Part shown: piece by piece, positions 9,297 through 21,664 of the stretch
How positions within the stretch are numbered: position 1 is the first letter of the stretch
How the letters are laid out: every line of letters starts with the position of its first letter
Source: Thauera butanivorans NBRC 103042
GTDB taxonomy: Bacteria > Pseudomonadota > Gammaproteobacteria > Burkholderiales > Rhodocyclaceae
DNA length: 64,000 nt
Assembly (NCBI RefSeq): GCF_001591165.1
Contig: NZ_BCUG01000004.1
Coordinates: 124,001 to 188,000 of the forward strand
Direction of reading: 5' to 3'
Position numbers and translations under genes: made by a program
Notes under the pieces: generated by a model
Database searches by the model: none
Told to the model about the DNA's origin: nothing
What the model saw: the letters and a program-made list of their open reading frames with translations, nothing else

Positions 9297-9850
9297 GTGC
9301 CGTCCCCAGCCCCCTCCATTGCCGACGTCCTCACGCATTACCGCGAACTGCGCTGCTTTCTGGCTCGCAAGCTGGGCAATGGCGCAGACGCCGACGACAT
9401 TGCCCAGAGCACCTACGAACAGCTCCTGCTCACCTTGCAGCGCAAGCTCGATGTCGCCATCGAGTCGCCCCGCGCCCTGCTTTTCCGCATCGCCCACAAT
9501 CTGTGCATCGACCATCACCGCCGCCAGCAGACCGCCAGCAGCTGGGCTTTGCAGCACGGCGCGACGCATGCGCACCGGGCCGCACCCGCATCCGACCATC
9601 TGGTCGCCCAGCGCCAGATCATCGAGCGGGTCGTCGCCCAGTTGATGAGCCTGCCGCGCGCCCGGCGCGAGGTGTTCATCCTGTTCCGCGCCTACGGCAT
9701 GAGCCGGGCCGAAATCGCCGCCCGGCTGGGTATCCAGGAAAGCACGGTGGCCAAGCACGTGGTCCGCGCCACGCTCGATTGCAGCCGTATCTTCGCGGAA
9801 CTGCCCGAGTACGTCGAGCCGGCCGGCGGCTACGTAGACTTCGATCAGCT
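9297..9850 (+). pseudogene. FecI-type ECF sigma factor fused out of frame to fecR remnant
   Basis: A GTG start at 9297 opens a sigma factor with region 2 (LTHYRELRCFLARKLGNGAD, then QSTYEQLL, FRIAHNLCIDHHRR) and region 4 (LPRARREVFILFRAYGMSR, AARLGIQESTVAKHV). The sigma domains look complete, so this part may still fold. It has no stop of its own: after about residue 180 the frame runs into the fecR remnant in the wrong frame and ends only at 10253. The normal fecI end and fecR start are missing, indicating an internal deletion near 9850. Residual activity of the sigma part is possible. Confidence 0.75.
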
Positions 9851-10546
9851 GAGCAGACCGTGCATTTCGCACGGCAGTACCACAACGACGGTTTCGACAC
9901 CCTGCTTGCCGAATTGCCGGACGGCCCTGGCGGCGCCCCCGGCAGCCGCCTCCAGCTCGCTCCCGGCACCGTGCTCCAGGCCAGCCTCAGCCGCGCTGCG
10001 CGTCACGTCGAACTGGCTGGAGGCGAAGCGTATTTCGCCGTCGCCCGCGACATCGGCCGCCCCTTCCGCGTGGACACGCGCGCGGGGCGCATCGAAGTGC
10101 TCGGCACCGCCTTCAACATCGCCGACCGGAGCGGCGCGCTGGACATCGCCGTCGAGCACGGCCAGGTCCGCTTCACCCCGCGTGGCGAAGGCCTCGCCCG
10201 TCTGCCGGTGTTCGCCCCACCTGCCATCGACCTGCGCGGCGGCGAAGCGCTGAGCGTGCGCGATGCCCGCCCCGAAGCAGTCCGCCCCATCCCTCCCGGA
10301 CAGGTCGCCGCCTGGCGCGACGGCTGGCTGCTCTTCGACGACACGCCGCTGGCCGACGCCTTGCCCGCCATCAACGCCTATCGTCGACAGCCCATCGTCC
10401 TCGCCGATGACCGCACCGGCGCGCTGCGGCTGACCGGCCGCTTCCGCGCCCAGGATCAGCGCAGCCTCGTCCAGGCTCTGCCCGCCATCCTGCCGTTGCG
10501 CGTGGAAGTGCTCGACGATGGCAGCATCCGCCTGGCAGCGCGGTGA
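9851..10546 (+). pseudogene. FecR-like anti-sigma/sensor, N-terminus missing
   Basis: In the frame ending at 10544 the sequence encodes the periplasmic part of a FecR protein: GSRLQLAPGTVLQ, then VELAGGEAYFAVARD, FRVDTRAGRIEVLGTAFNI and the C-terminal LADALPAINAYRRQPIVL segment. The N-terminal cytoplasmic anti-sigma domain with its conserved tryptophans and the single membrane helix are absent, so it could not link a receptor to the sigma factor. A GTG at 9860 is in frame, but no good ribosome site precedes it. The gene sits between the sigma gene and a receptor, the classical fecI-fecR-fecA order. Confidence 0.75.
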
Positions 10547-10670
10547 GCCCGAAACCCGGCGGCGAATTGGAAACCACCTGTCTCCTGTCTCCGTTTTTCT
10601 CTCCCGAACGTCTCCTGCCCTGAAGCGTGCTTTTTGGTCGAAGCGCGCATGTCCATGAACAGGAGCCGAC

Positions 10671-11615
10671 ATGTCCCACCGCAAGCCGAGCAGCTTCCGC
10701 CTGCTGCCCATCATCGCCGCCCTGTGCGGCGCCTTCGCCCTGCTTGCCGGCCCACCCGCGCCGGCCCATGCGCAGACCAGCGCGCAACAGGCGGAACGCA
10801 GCTTCGAGATCGATCTGCCCGCCCAGCCGCTGGGCAGCGCGCTGAACGAACTGTCGCGCCAGACCGGCGCGCAGATCTTCGCCGCCGGCGCACAGATCGG
10901 CGGTCACCAGGCTCCCGCCGTGTCCGGCCGGATGAGCGTCGAACAGGCCCTGAGCCGCCTGCTCGCCGGCAGCGGCCTGAGCGCCCGGGCCAGCGGCGGC
11001 AACGGCTTCAGCATCGCGCCAAGCCCCGAAGCGCAGGCACCGGAAGCGATGCTGCCAGCCGTCACTGTTTCCGGCAAGGCGCCGGGCTCCATACACCACC
11101 TGGTCCACCAGCAGCTCCACACGCCTGAACCTGACGCCACAGGAGACGCCGCAGGCGGTCACGGTGATGACGCGCCAGCGCATGGAGGACCAAAGGCTCA
11201 ACAGCCTGAGCGACGTGCTGGAGGCCGCCGTGGGCATCACCATCAAACCGTTCAACCATGGCGCGGATGGCCCGCAGCTTTGGTCACGCGGCTCCAGCAT
11301 CACCAACTTCCAGATCGACGGCGTGCCCGTTTCCGCGTCGATGAGCAACTACCTGCAAAACACCGCGATGTACGACCGCGTGGAAATCGTCAAGGGCGCC
11401 ACCGGCATCATGAGCGGTCTGGGCTATCCGTCGGCCACCATCAACATGATTCGCAAGCGCCCGACGAAGGCACCGCAGACCAGCATCAGCGCCGAAGCGG
11501 GCAACTGGTCGCGCTACGGCGTGGGGCTGGACGTTTCGCGCGCGCTCAACGAGGATGCCTCCGTGCGCGGCCGGCTGGTGGCCGATGTGCTCGGTGATCG
11601 GGATGTTGCCGGGCA
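10671..11615 (+). pseudogene. TonB-dependent receptor, 5' part with frameshift and 3' truncation
   Basis: The start after AGGAG at 10661 gives a signal peptide, then an STN signalling domain (FEIDLPAQPLGSALNELSRQ, VEQALSRLLAGSGL). Near 11091 one extra base breaks the frame: removing it restores GSYTTWSTSSSTRLNLTPQ and the plug domain (TPQAVTVMTRQRMEDQRL, GSSITNFQIDGVPVS, VEIVKGATGIMSG). The plug continues to VRGRLVADVLGDRD near 11605, where it meets the remnant of an EAL-domain gene on the other strand. The whole beta-barrel is absent. The STN domain confirms that it belonged with the fecI-fecR pair upstream. Confidence 0.87.
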
Positions 11616-11740
11616 GGAAGCGCCTCGTAGCCCAGGAGGTCGGCCCTGGCCAGATCCACTATCGGCTGGAAAACGAACTTCAGCTCGTGCCTTTCCAGCA
11701 TCTGGCGCAGCCGAACCGTGAGCCGTGTGTCACCCAACAT
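11616..11740 (-). pseudogene. EAL-domain phosphodiesterase, N-terminal remnant
   Basis: Reading leftward from ATG 11740, the peptide MLGDTRLTVRLRQMLERHEL leads into KFVFQPIVDL and LLGYEAL, the opening strand and EAL-equivalent motif of a cyclic-di-GMP phosphodiesterase domain. The frame then falls into the truncated receptor gene and becomes nonsense. It probably began as a gene divergent from nnr, and everything after about 40 residues was lost in the same event that removed the receptor 3' end. Confidence 0.7.
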
Positions 11741-11901
11741 CAAGCAACCCCCGGGATTGCAAAAAATAAGATCGATGACCGTATCGCGCCCCACAAGGCG
11801 CCCCCGCAAAATGTACGTCCTGCAAGTGAAGCTTCGATGAACGTTCACGCTGCACCGCAGCGCGCCTTACAATTTCGCCTTTACCTGACGGCGCACCCAT
11901 C

Positions 11902-13458
11902 ATGTTCCTGTCCGCCCTACCCATCTACCCCGTTGCCGGCATCCGTGAAATCGAAGGCAAGCTCATCCCCAGCGCGCGGCCGCCGCTGATGGAACGCGCC
12001 GGCCGCGCCGCCGCCGAAGACGCGGTCCGCCTGGTCATGGACCGCCCGGGGCCGATCCTGATCGCCTGCGGGCCGGGCAACAACGGCGGCGACGGCTTCG
12101 TCATGGCCCGCCAGCTGGCCCAGGCCGGACGCGAAGTGCAGGTCGCCTTCGCCGCCGACGTCCAGAATCTGCCCGCCGAAGCCGCCAAGGCCTACACGGA
12201 CTACCTCGCGGCGGGCGGCCAGACGATTTCCGACCTGCCGGCGGCGCCCGCACAGGGCTGGGCGCTGGTGGTGGATGCCATCTTCGGCATCGGCCTGAAG
12301 CGCCAGATCGAAGGCCGCTACGCGGGCTGGCTCCAGACCCTCAACGCCCAGCCTTCGCCACGCATGGCGCTCGACGTCCCCAGCGGCCTCGACGCCGACA
12401 CCGGCCAGCCGCTCGGCACGACTTTCCGCGCCACCCACACGACCACCTTCATTTCGCTCAAGCCCGGCCTGCTGACCAACGACGGCCCGGACTACTGCGG
12501 CGACATCAGCGTGCAGCGGCTGGACATCGACGCGCCGGCTTGGCTGCCCGCTGTCGGCCATGCGATCACGCCCGCGCTGTTCCGCAACCAGCTGGTGCGC
12601 CGGCCGCGCAACAGCCACAAGGGTCTGTACGGCGATGCCGGCATCCTCGGCGGCAATGCCGGCATGGTCGGCGCGGCGCTGCTGGCCGGGCGTGCGGCGC
12701 AATGGCTGGGTACCGGCCGGGTCTATGTCGGCCTGCTCGACCCCAACGGCCCGGCGGTCGACTTCTCGCACCCCGAACTCATGCTGCGCCGCGCCGCACA
12801 ACTGCCCGAGCGCTTGAGCGCACTGGCCGTCGGGCCGGGCCTGGGCACCGATGCAACTGCCGCCGCGCAGCTCGCCGCCGCCCTCGCCCGCGACATTCCG
12901 CTGGTGCTGGACGCCGACGCACTGAACCTGATCGGCACCGACGCCGCGCTGCAGAGCCAGCTTGCCGCACGCAGGATGCCGACCGTGCTGACGCCGCATC
13001 CGGCCGAAGCCGGCCGCATGCTGGGCATCGGCACTGCGGCCGTCCAGTCCGACCGCCTGCGGGCCGCGCTCGACATCGCCCGCCGCTACCACGCGCTGGC
13101 CGTGCTGAAAGGCTGCGGCTCGATCATCGCCGCGCCCGACGGGCGCTGGTTCATCAACACCAGCGGCCACCCCGGCATGGCCAGCGCCGGCATGGGCGAC
13201 GTGCTCACCGGCCTCGTCGCCGGCCTGCTCGCCCAGGGCTGGCCCGCCGAATCGGCACTGATCACGGCCGTCCACCTGCATGGCGCCGCAGCGGATCGCC
13301 TGGCGCGCGAAGGCATCGGCCCGGCCGGCCTGAGCGCCAGCGAAACCATCGTCGCCGCCCGCGGCGTCTTCAACGGCTGGCTCGTCGAGGCCCAGCAGGA
13401 TGCGAACCGCGACGTTCAACGCGACTCGCGCCCGCTGATCACGCTGGGCAAGCACTGA
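11902..13458 (+). CDS. nnr: Bifunctional NAD(P)H-hydrate epimerase / ADP-dependent dehydratase
   Basis: A 518-residue metabolite-repair enzyme that converts damaged NAD(P)H hydrates back to NAD(P)H. The N-terminal YjeF_N epimerase domain (about residues 1-215) contains GPGNNGGDGFVMARQLA and GIGLKRQIEGRY. The C-terminal ribokinase-like dehydratase (about 230-505) contains AVGPGLGTDATAA, LDADALNLI, LTPHPAEAGRMLG and the signature SAGMGDVLTGLVAGLLAQGW. Length and two-domain order match E. coli Nnr (YjeF). nadC follows, so two NAD-related genes are neighbours. Confidence 0.97.
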   Translation: MFLSALPIYPVAGIREIEGKLIPSARPPLMERAGRAAAEDAVRLVMDRPGPILIACGPGNNGGDGFVMARQLAQAGREVQVAFAADVQNLPAEAAKAYTDYLAAGGQTISDLPAAPAQGWALVVDAIFGIGLKRQIEGRYAGWLQTLNAQPSPRMALDVPSGLDADTGQPLGTTFRATHTTTFISLKPGLLTNDGPDYCGDISVQRLDIDAPAWLPAVGHAITPALFRNQLVRRPRNSHKGLYGDAGILGGNAGMVGAALLAGRAAQWLGTGRVYVGLLDPNGPAVDFSHPELMLRRAAQLPERLSALAVGPGLGTDATAAAQLAAALARDIPLVLDADALNLIGTDAALQSQLAARRMPTVLTPHPAEAGRMLGIGTAAVQSDRLRAALDIARRYHALAVLKGCGSIIAAPDGRWFINTSGHPGMASAGMGDVLTGLVAGLLAQGWPAESALITAVHLHGAAADRLAREGIGPAGLSASETIVAARGVFNGWLVEAQQDANRDVQRDSRPLITLGKH

Positions 13459-13539
13459 TCCCGGGGCCGCCACCCCGACCTGTCCGCGCCGGGCGCGATG
13501 CTAGAATCGCGCCTCCTGCCACCTGCCCGCTCACCCGCC

Positions 13540-14391
13540 ATGCTCTCTGAACAGCTTCGCGTCGAAATCCAGCGCAACATCGCCGCCTCCCTGGCCGAAG
13601 ACATCGGTACCGGCGACCTGACGGCGCGCCTGATCGCCCCCGACACCGAGGCCCGCGGCCGCGTCATCACCCGCGAGGACGCGGTGATCTGCGGCACCGC
13701 CTGGTTCGACGCCGCCTTCGCCGCGCTCAGCCCGGCGGCGGTGGTCGACTGGCACGTCCGCGACGGCGACGTGGTCAAGGCCGGCGACGTGCTGTGCGAC
13801 ATCATCGCCCGCGCGCGGGTGCTGCTGACCGCGGAGCGCACGGCGCTGAATTTCCTGCAACTGCTGTCCGGCACGGCCACGGTGACGCGCCGCTTCGTCG
13901 ATGCCGTCGCCGGCACCAAGGCCAGGATCGTCGACACCCGCAAGACGCTGCCCGGCCTGCGCCTGGCGCAGAAGTACGCGGTCGCGATCGGCGGCGGCAC
14001 CAATCATCGCGTCGGCCTCTACGACGGCATCCTGATCAAGGAAAACCACATCATCGCTGCCGGCGGCATCCGTGAAGTGGTCGAGCAGGCGCGCCTCATC
14101 GCGCCGTCGAACGTCTTCATCGAAGTCGAGGTCGAGAGTCTCGACGAACTGGAGGAAGCGCTGGATGCGGGCGTGAAGATGGTGCTGCTCGACAACATGA
14201 GCCTGGACGACATGCGCGAAGCCGTGACGATCAACGCCGGCCGCGCCGAGCTCGAAGCGTCCGGCGGCGTCAGCCTGGAGCGGGTGCGCGCCATCGCCGA
14301 AACCGGCGTCGACCGCATCTCGATCGGCACCCTGACCAAGGACGTGCGCGCGCTCGACCTCTCGCTGCGCCACGTCGAGGCCCAGGCCTGA
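13540..14391 (+). CDS. nadC: Nicotinate-nucleotide pyrophosphorylase (carboxylating)
   Basis: A 283-residue NadC, which makes nicotinate mononucleotide from quinolinate and PRPP in NAD synthesis. The N-terminal domain carries [13 protein letters not shown]. The phosphoribosyltransferase barrel contains [54 protein letters not shown] and [17 protein letters not shown] 13540 is preferred over the upstream ATG 13498 because it gives the family's normal N-terminus. The preceding gene nnr also serves NAD homeostasis. Confidence 0.97.
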   Translation: MLSEQLRVEIQRNIAASLAEDIGTGDLTARLIAPDTEARGRVITREDAVICGTAWFDAAFAALSPAAVVDWHVRDGDVVKAGDVLCDIIARARVLLTAERTALNFLQLLSGTATVTRRFVDAVAGTKARIVDTRKTLPGLRLAQKYAVAIGGGTNHRVGLYDGILIKENHIIAAGGIREVVEQARLIAPSNVFIEVEVESLDELEEALDAGVKMVLLDNMSLDDMREAVTINAGRAELEASGGVSLERVRAIAETGVDRISIGTLTKDVRALDLSLRHVEAQA

Positions 14392-14401
14392 GCGCCGCCC
14401 G

Positions 14402-14974
14402 ATGGCCGACGGCGCCAGCGCTTCCCTGCCGCCCTGGCCGATGGTGCCGGCCTGCTACGGCTGGCTGTCGCTCGACGCCCGCGGCCGCTGGCGGCTGAAA
14501 GGCGAAACGATCTCCCATCCCGGGCTGATCGCTTTCCTGAACGCCCATTACACCCATGACGCCGAAGGCCGCTGGCTGGTGAACAACGGCCCGCAGCGGG
14601 TGTACGTCGCACTGGAAAGCGCGCCCTGGGTGCTGCGCCTGCAGCCTGACGGCAGCTTCGTCACCCACACCGGGCGCAGCGTCACGGCGATCGGCCCGCT
14701 GCTGCTCGACGCCGAAGGACGGTTGTTCCTCGCCACCGACGCCGGCCCTGCTGCACTGGACGATCGCGATCTGGCGATGCTGCTGGCCGATTTGAGCGAC
14801 CCTGCGGGCAAGGCCGCGGACGACGATACGCTGCTGGCGCTGGTGGCGGGTGAAAGCCGGGCGAAGCTGCAGTGGCACGGAATGCCGCTCCAGGCGCTGG
14901 ACGGTGGCCGCAGCGGCGAAACAGCCGCCTCCCGGCTCGGCTTCACTTCAGACCCGCAGCCTGAAGCAGCCTGA
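14402..14974 (+). CDS. Conserved hypothetical protein after nadC
   Basis: A 190-residue soluble protein starting 10 bases after nadC and probably cotranscribed with it. It has no signal peptide or membrane helix. The middle reads as short beta-strand/turn units (RWLVNNGPQRVYVALESAPW, GPLLLDAEGRLFLATDAGPA), and the C-terminus is helical and acidic. I do not recognise a named family with confidence. GC content and codon use look like those of the neighbours, so it is a resident gene of unknown function. Confidence 0.8.
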   Translation: MADGASASLPPWPMVPACYGWLSLDARGRWRLKGETISHPGLIAFLNAHYTHDAEGRWLVNNGPQRVYVALESAPWVLRLQPDGSFVTHTGRSVTAIGPLLLDAEGRLFLATDAGPAALDDRDLAMLLADLSDPAGKAADDDTLLALVAGESRAKLQWHGMPLQALDGGRSGETAASRLGFTSDPQPEAA

Positions 14975-14990
14975 AACCCGTCTCGCCTCC

Positions 14991-15547
14991 TTACGCCCCG
15001 GCAATGCTCTCCACCTCGAAACCCACCACGCGGCGCTGCTCGCGGCTGAATTCGACGCCGATCAGGTGAATGGGCTGGCCGGCCAGGCGATACTTGTCGG
15101 CGTAGCCCCTGTCCTTGATCTGCTCCAGCGCACGGCCTTCGGGTTCGATCTCGACGACCTTGAACTCGAACAGATACACCTGCCCGTTGAAGCGCACCGC
15201 CATGTCCAGTCGCCCGGCATGGCTGGCCTCTTCGGGCACCACATCCAGGCCGAGCGCGGCGAAATAGGCGTAGAACACGCTGGCACAGTAGCCCTCGTAG
15301 TTGGCGATGGGGTTCCTGCGGTGCCAGTCGGCCGGGATGCCGGCAAAGAAGGCAGTGAACAGGCTCTTGCCGAAACGGCGCGGGGGGAGAGAAAGTAGTG
15401 CTTGCCCTCGTCGATCAGGCGCAGCGCGAACGTGGTCTTGTCGACGTAATAATGGCCCTCCTCCCGGATTTCGCGGAAGGTCTGGAGCCGATCGGCAGTT
15501 TCTTGCGGTTCATGGGCTGCGCTCGCGGATTCCGTCTCGGCCGCCAT
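14991..15547 (-). pseudogene. AAA-ATPase-like / PD-(D/E)XK nuclease protein, internally deleted
   Basis: The N-terminal part (from ATG 15547) reads DRLQTFREIREEGHYYVDKT and KHYFLSP, the opening of the AAA-ATPase-like family. At a C-run near 15388 the frame shifts and RRFGKSLF (the P-loop end) continues in another frame, which then jumps directly to the C-terminal PD-(D/E)XK nuclease domain: FAGIPADWHRRNPIANYEGY, GRLDMAVRFNGQVYLFEFKV with the D and ExK residues. About 300 residues normally separate these parts, so there are both a frameshift and a large in-gene deletion. The family is common, often multi-copy and usually uncharacterised. Confidence 0.85.
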
Positions 15548-15592
15548 TGTACGGCCTTGCCGGTCACACCCCATCCGGCAAGGCACGCCGCC

Positions 15593-17041
15593 TCAGACGC
15601 GCTCGGCGATGAAGCGCTTCACCGCATCCACGTCCGGCGCCATCACCTCGACGCGCTGCGGCAGCTTCTCGATGCCTTCGAGGTCGGACGGACACTCGGG
15701 CTCGCGGCCCAGCGCCTCTACGATGGTTTCGGCGAACTTGACCGGCAGCGCGGTTTCCAGCACCAGCACCGGCACGCCGGCCGGCACTTCGGCGGCGCGC
15801 GCCCAGGCCACCTTGACGGCGTCGGCGGTGTGGGTGTCGATCATCACGCCGTACTGCTCGAACACCTTGCGGATGGTCGCCAGCCGGTCGGCGTGGCTGC
15901 TGGCGCCCGACACGAAGCCGAAGCCGGCGATGCGGGCGAATTCCGGCGATGCGGACAGATCGAAAGCGCGGCCGACATCGACTTCCGCCCACAGCGCGGC
16001 GACCTTCTGCGGCTCGCGCCCGACCAGGTCGAAGACGAAGCGCTCGAAGTTGGACGCCTTGGAGATGTCCATCGACGGGCTGGAGGTGACGTGGGTCTCG
16101 GCGGCCTTGCGCGGACGGTAGACGCCGGTGCGGAAGAATTCGTCGAGCACGTCGTTCTCGTTGGTGGCGAGGATCAGCTTCGCCACCGGCAGGCCCATCT
16201 GGCGGGCGATGTGGCCGGCGCAGATGTTGCCGAAGTTGCCCGAGGGCACGCAGAACGCGACCTGCTCGTCATTGCTCCCGGTCGCGGCGAAATAGCCCTT
16301 GAAGTAATAGACGATCTGCGCCGCGACACGCGCCCAGTTGATCGAGTTGACCGCACCGATCTTGTGCTCGGCCTTGAAGGCATGGTCGTTCGACACCGCC
16401 TTCACGATGTCCTGGGCGTCGTCGAACATGCCGGTGACGGCGATGTTGAAGATGTTGTCGTCCTGCAGCGAATACATCTGCGCGCGCTGGAAGGCGCTCA
16501 TCTTGCCGTGCGGCGACAGCATGAACACGCGCACGCCGCGCTTGCCGCGCATCGCGTATTCCGCCGCCGAGCCGGTGTCGCCCGAGGTGGCGCCGAGGAT
16601 GTTGATCGTCTCGCCGCGCTTGGCCAGCACGTACTCGAACAGGTTGCCGAGCAGTTGCATCGCCATGTCCTTGAAGGCCAGCGTCGGGCCGTTGGACAGC
16701 TCCAGCAGGCCAAGCTTGCCTTCTTCCAGCCAGTGCACCGGCGTGATGTCACTCGCCTGGTCGCCCTCGCGCACGTGGCGGTACACCTCGGCGGTATAGG
16801 TCTTGTCGCAGATCGCCTTCAGGTCCGCCGGCGGAATGTCGGTGATGAATTTCGACAGGATGGCGAAGGCCAGCTCGGCGTAGGACAGGCTGCGCCAGGC
16901 ATCGAGTTCGGCGCGCGTCACCTGAGGATAGGTTTCGGGCAGGTACAGCCCGCCATCGGGTGCGAGGCCGCCGAGCAGGATGTCGCAGAACTCGGGATTG
17001 GCGGGCTGGCCGGCATGGCCTCGGGTGGAGATGTATTTCAC
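15593..17041 (-). CDS. thrC: Threonine synthase
   Basis: A 482-residue PLP enzyme converting O-phosphohomoserine to threonine. Seen are the N-terminal MKYISTRGHAGQPANPEFCD, the lysine motif GPTLAFKDMAMQLLGNLFEY, the phosphate-binding ATSGDTGSAAEYAMRGK and SINWARVAAQIVYYFKGYF. Length and ending match the longer proteobacterial/fungal type of threonine synthase. In many betaproteobacteria thrC directly follows hom; here hom lies on the same strand but about 14.6 kb away (31676-32986), so thrC now has its own upstream region (17042-17197). Confidence 0.97.
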   Translation of the reverse strand: MKYISTRGHAGQPANPEFCDILLGGLAPDGGLYLPETYPQVTRAELDAWRSLSYAELAFAILSKFITDIPPADLKAICDKTYTAEVYRHVREGDQASDITPVHWLEEGKLGLLELSNGPTLAFKDMAMQLLGNLFEYVLAKRGETINILGATSGDTGSAAEYAMRGKRGVRVFMLSPHGKMSAFQRAQMYSLQDDNIFNIAVTGMFDDAQDIVKAVSNDHAFKAEHKIGAVNSINWARVAAQIVYYFKGYFAATGSNDEQVAFCVPSGNFGNICAGHIARQMGLPVAKLILATNENDVLDEFFRTGVYRPRKAAETHVTSSPSMDISKASNFERFVFDLVGREPQKVAALWAEVDVGRAFDLSASPEFARIAGFGFVSGASSHADRLATIRKVFEQYGVMIDTHTADAVKVAWARAAEVPAGVPVLVLETALPVKFAETIVEALGREPECPSDLEGIEKLPQRVEVMAPDVDAVKRFIAERV

Positions 17042-17197
17042 GGAGGAAGTCCTCGGAGACTGGGCTGGAATCGGGCCGGACGAAGTGTCCGGGTGCTAAT
17101 GCGCGATTTTAACGAATGGCGCGGCAGCCGACATACCGTTCCAGGGCCGGCAGGCGGCTACAATTCCTCCGCCCCACGACAAAAACCGGAGAACACC

Positions 17198-18076
17198 ATG
17201 AGTTTCGGCAACATCATCGGCCAGATCCTGCAGCAAGGCATGGCCAGCCAGAGCCGTTCGCGGCTGGATCACACGCTCGGCTCTTCGGGGCTGGGCGGCG
17301 TCGGCGGCCTGGGCGACCTGCTCGGCACGGTTCTGGGCGCGGGCGGCGGTGGCCGCGGCAGCGCAGGTGGCGGCCTGGCGGACGTACTGGGCAGCGTTCT
17401 CGGCGGCCAGGGCTCGGCCAGGAGCGGTGCCGGCAACTTGGGTGATCTGCTCGGCGGCCTGCTGGGCGGTGGCGCCAGCGGCCGCAGTGCGGGAGGCGGC
17501 CTCGGTGACGTGCTCGGCGGCATGCTGGGCGGCGGAAGCAGCGGCGCCAGCCGCGCCGGTTCGGGCAATCCGCTCGGCGGCACCGGCATGGCCATCCTCG
17601 CCACGCTGGCGATGGCGGCGCTGAAGAACTGGCAGGGTTCGCGCACTGCTGCGGCCGGCTTCAGCGGTGCCCAGGCGGCGATAGCGCCCGGCCAGATCGA
17701 GCCGGCCCAACTGGCGGCGATGACTTCGCCCGAGACCGAGCAGCTCGTGCTGCGCGCGATGATTGCGGCGGCCAAGGCCGATGGCGAGGTGGACGAAAGC
17801 GAAATCCAGCGCATCGTCGGCAAGATCGGCGAAGACGGCGTCACGGCGGAAGAAAAGCAGTTCGTCGTCGCCGAGCTGCGCCGCCCGCTGGATCTGGAGT
17901 CGCTGATCGCCGCCGTGCCCAGCCAGGCGGTCGCGGCACAGGTCTACGGTGCTTCGCTGCTGGCGATCGACCTCGACACCGAAGCCGAACTGGCCTACCT
18001 GCGCCAGCTCGCGCGCGGACTGGGACTGGATGCCGACACCGTCGCCCGCCTGCACCAGCTCACTGGCGTGGCCTGA
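17198..18076 (+). CDS. DUF533 (TerB-like) protein with glycine-rich repeats
   Basis: A 292-residue protein. After MSFGNIIGQILQQGMASQSR, residues about 30-130 consist of imperfect Gly/Leu repeats of the type GGLGDVLGGMLGGG, repeated about four times. A hydrophobic helix (GMAILATLAMAALKNW) follows, then a C-terminal DUF533/TerB-like helical domain (LVLRAMIAAAKADGEVDESE). E. coli YebE belongs to the same family. The protein is probably membrane- or envelope-associated, but its role is unknown. It is divergent from thrC, with 156 bases between the two starts. The start follows CCGGAGAA at 17187. Confidence 0.88.
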   Translation: MSFGNIIGQILQQGMASQSRSRLDHTLGSSGLGGVGGLGDLLGTVLGAGGGGRGSAGGGLADVLGSVLGGQGSARSGAGNLGDLLGGLLGGGASGRSAGGGLGDVLGGMLGGGSSGASRAGSGNPLGGTGMAILATLAMAALKNWQGSRTAAAGFSGAQAAIAPGQIEPAQLAAMTSPETEQLVLRAMIAAAKADGEVDESEIQRIVGKIGEDGVTAEEKQFVVAELRRPLDLESLIAAVPSQAVAAQVYGASLLAIDLDTEAELAYLRQLARGLGLDADTVARLHQLTGVA

Positions 18077-18175
18077 GCAAGACGCCCGACGCCATCACGA
18101 GCGCGATGCCCTGCCGATGAGCGCACAAGGGCATCGCGCCCGGTTGTTCCTACCTTTTTGCCGGGACGACTCTCC

Positions 18176-20959
<2,784 letters not shown>

Positions 20960-20973
20960 ACGCCTCTCCCGCC

Positions 20974-21098
20974 ATGCTGCGAACCATCGAATCCATCGTC
21001 CGCTTCGTACCGGACATCGAAGTCGCGATCGGTCATCTGGCGCACAAGGGCACCGTCCTGTACCACGGTCCCATCACCACGGGCGTTGCCCTGGTTCA
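20974..21098 (+). pseudogene. Possible VOC/glyoxalase-family remnant
   Basis: From ATG 20974 the frame reads MLRTIESIVRFVPDIEVA, like the first strand of a VOC (glyoxalase-like) domain, then jumps to IGHLAHKGTVLYHGPITT, like a later strand of the same fold. The middle and the end are missing and the frame continues into the LysR remnant on the other strand. It is short, so the assignment is tentative. Its position fits a run of gene fragments between 20.9 and 23.6 kb. Confidence 0.35.
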
Positions 21099-21470
21099 GG
21101 CCAGAGCCTGCTGCACTTCTTCCCTGATCCATTCCGCAAACGCCTGGACTTCCGGGCGCTGCATGGCATCCGGCAGCGTGACCAGGTAATACGCGAAGCG
21201 CGCCGGCCAAGGCTTGTCCAGCACTTGTACCAGACGCCCGGCAGCGATTTCATCGCAGGCGTATTCCTGCGGCACCAGGGCGAGCCCTTGACCGGCCACG
21301 GCCGCCCGGATCAGCAGGTAGTCGTCCTCGAATGCCGTGCCGCGTTCGGCGCGCGGGTCGTCGGGCACGCCATGCGCCGCCAGCCACAGCGGCCAGTCCG
21401 CACGGTCAGCGTCCTGGAGCAACGGCCACCTCAGGCAATCGGCCGGTTCACGAATAACGGTGTTGTTTGC
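21096..21470 (-). pseudogene. LysR-family regulator, C-terminal remnant
   Basis: On the minus strand about 120 residues match the second half of a LysR substrate-binding domain of the GcvA-like type: LLQDADRADWPLWLAAHGV, FEDDYLLIRAAVAGQGLALV and RFAYYLVTLPDAMQRPEVQA. The ending at 21096 looks native. There is no winged-helix DNA-binding domain and no start in the family context; the frame upstream of about 21470 is unrelated sequence. It cannot act as a regulator. Confidence 0.75.
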
Positions 21471-21664
21471 CTGCTGGGCCGGACCGGCAACCGGCGCATG
21501 AGGGAGGCCGATGCGATGAGCAGCACAGCCGATTGTTGCCGCTCCTGATGGCGGGCGCACCGCTCTTCATGAAACCTCATCGCTTTTCCATGCTGTCGGC
21601 AGCGCTTCTGCTCAGCGCCAATGCCCTGGCCAATCCCGCACTTTCCGCACAGGAGGAATCCGCC

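Noticed and set aside
9251-9850. In-frame start at 9251 for the fecR-frame product
   Set aside because: It lies inside the Fur-like site, and the sequence before 9850 in that frame is an out-of-frame reading of the sigma gene.
17280-17560. Repeated GC-rich DNA that could suggest a CRISPR or tandem repeat
   Set aside because: The repeats are not identical, have no unique spacers, and encode the Gly/Leu repeats of the DUF533 protein.
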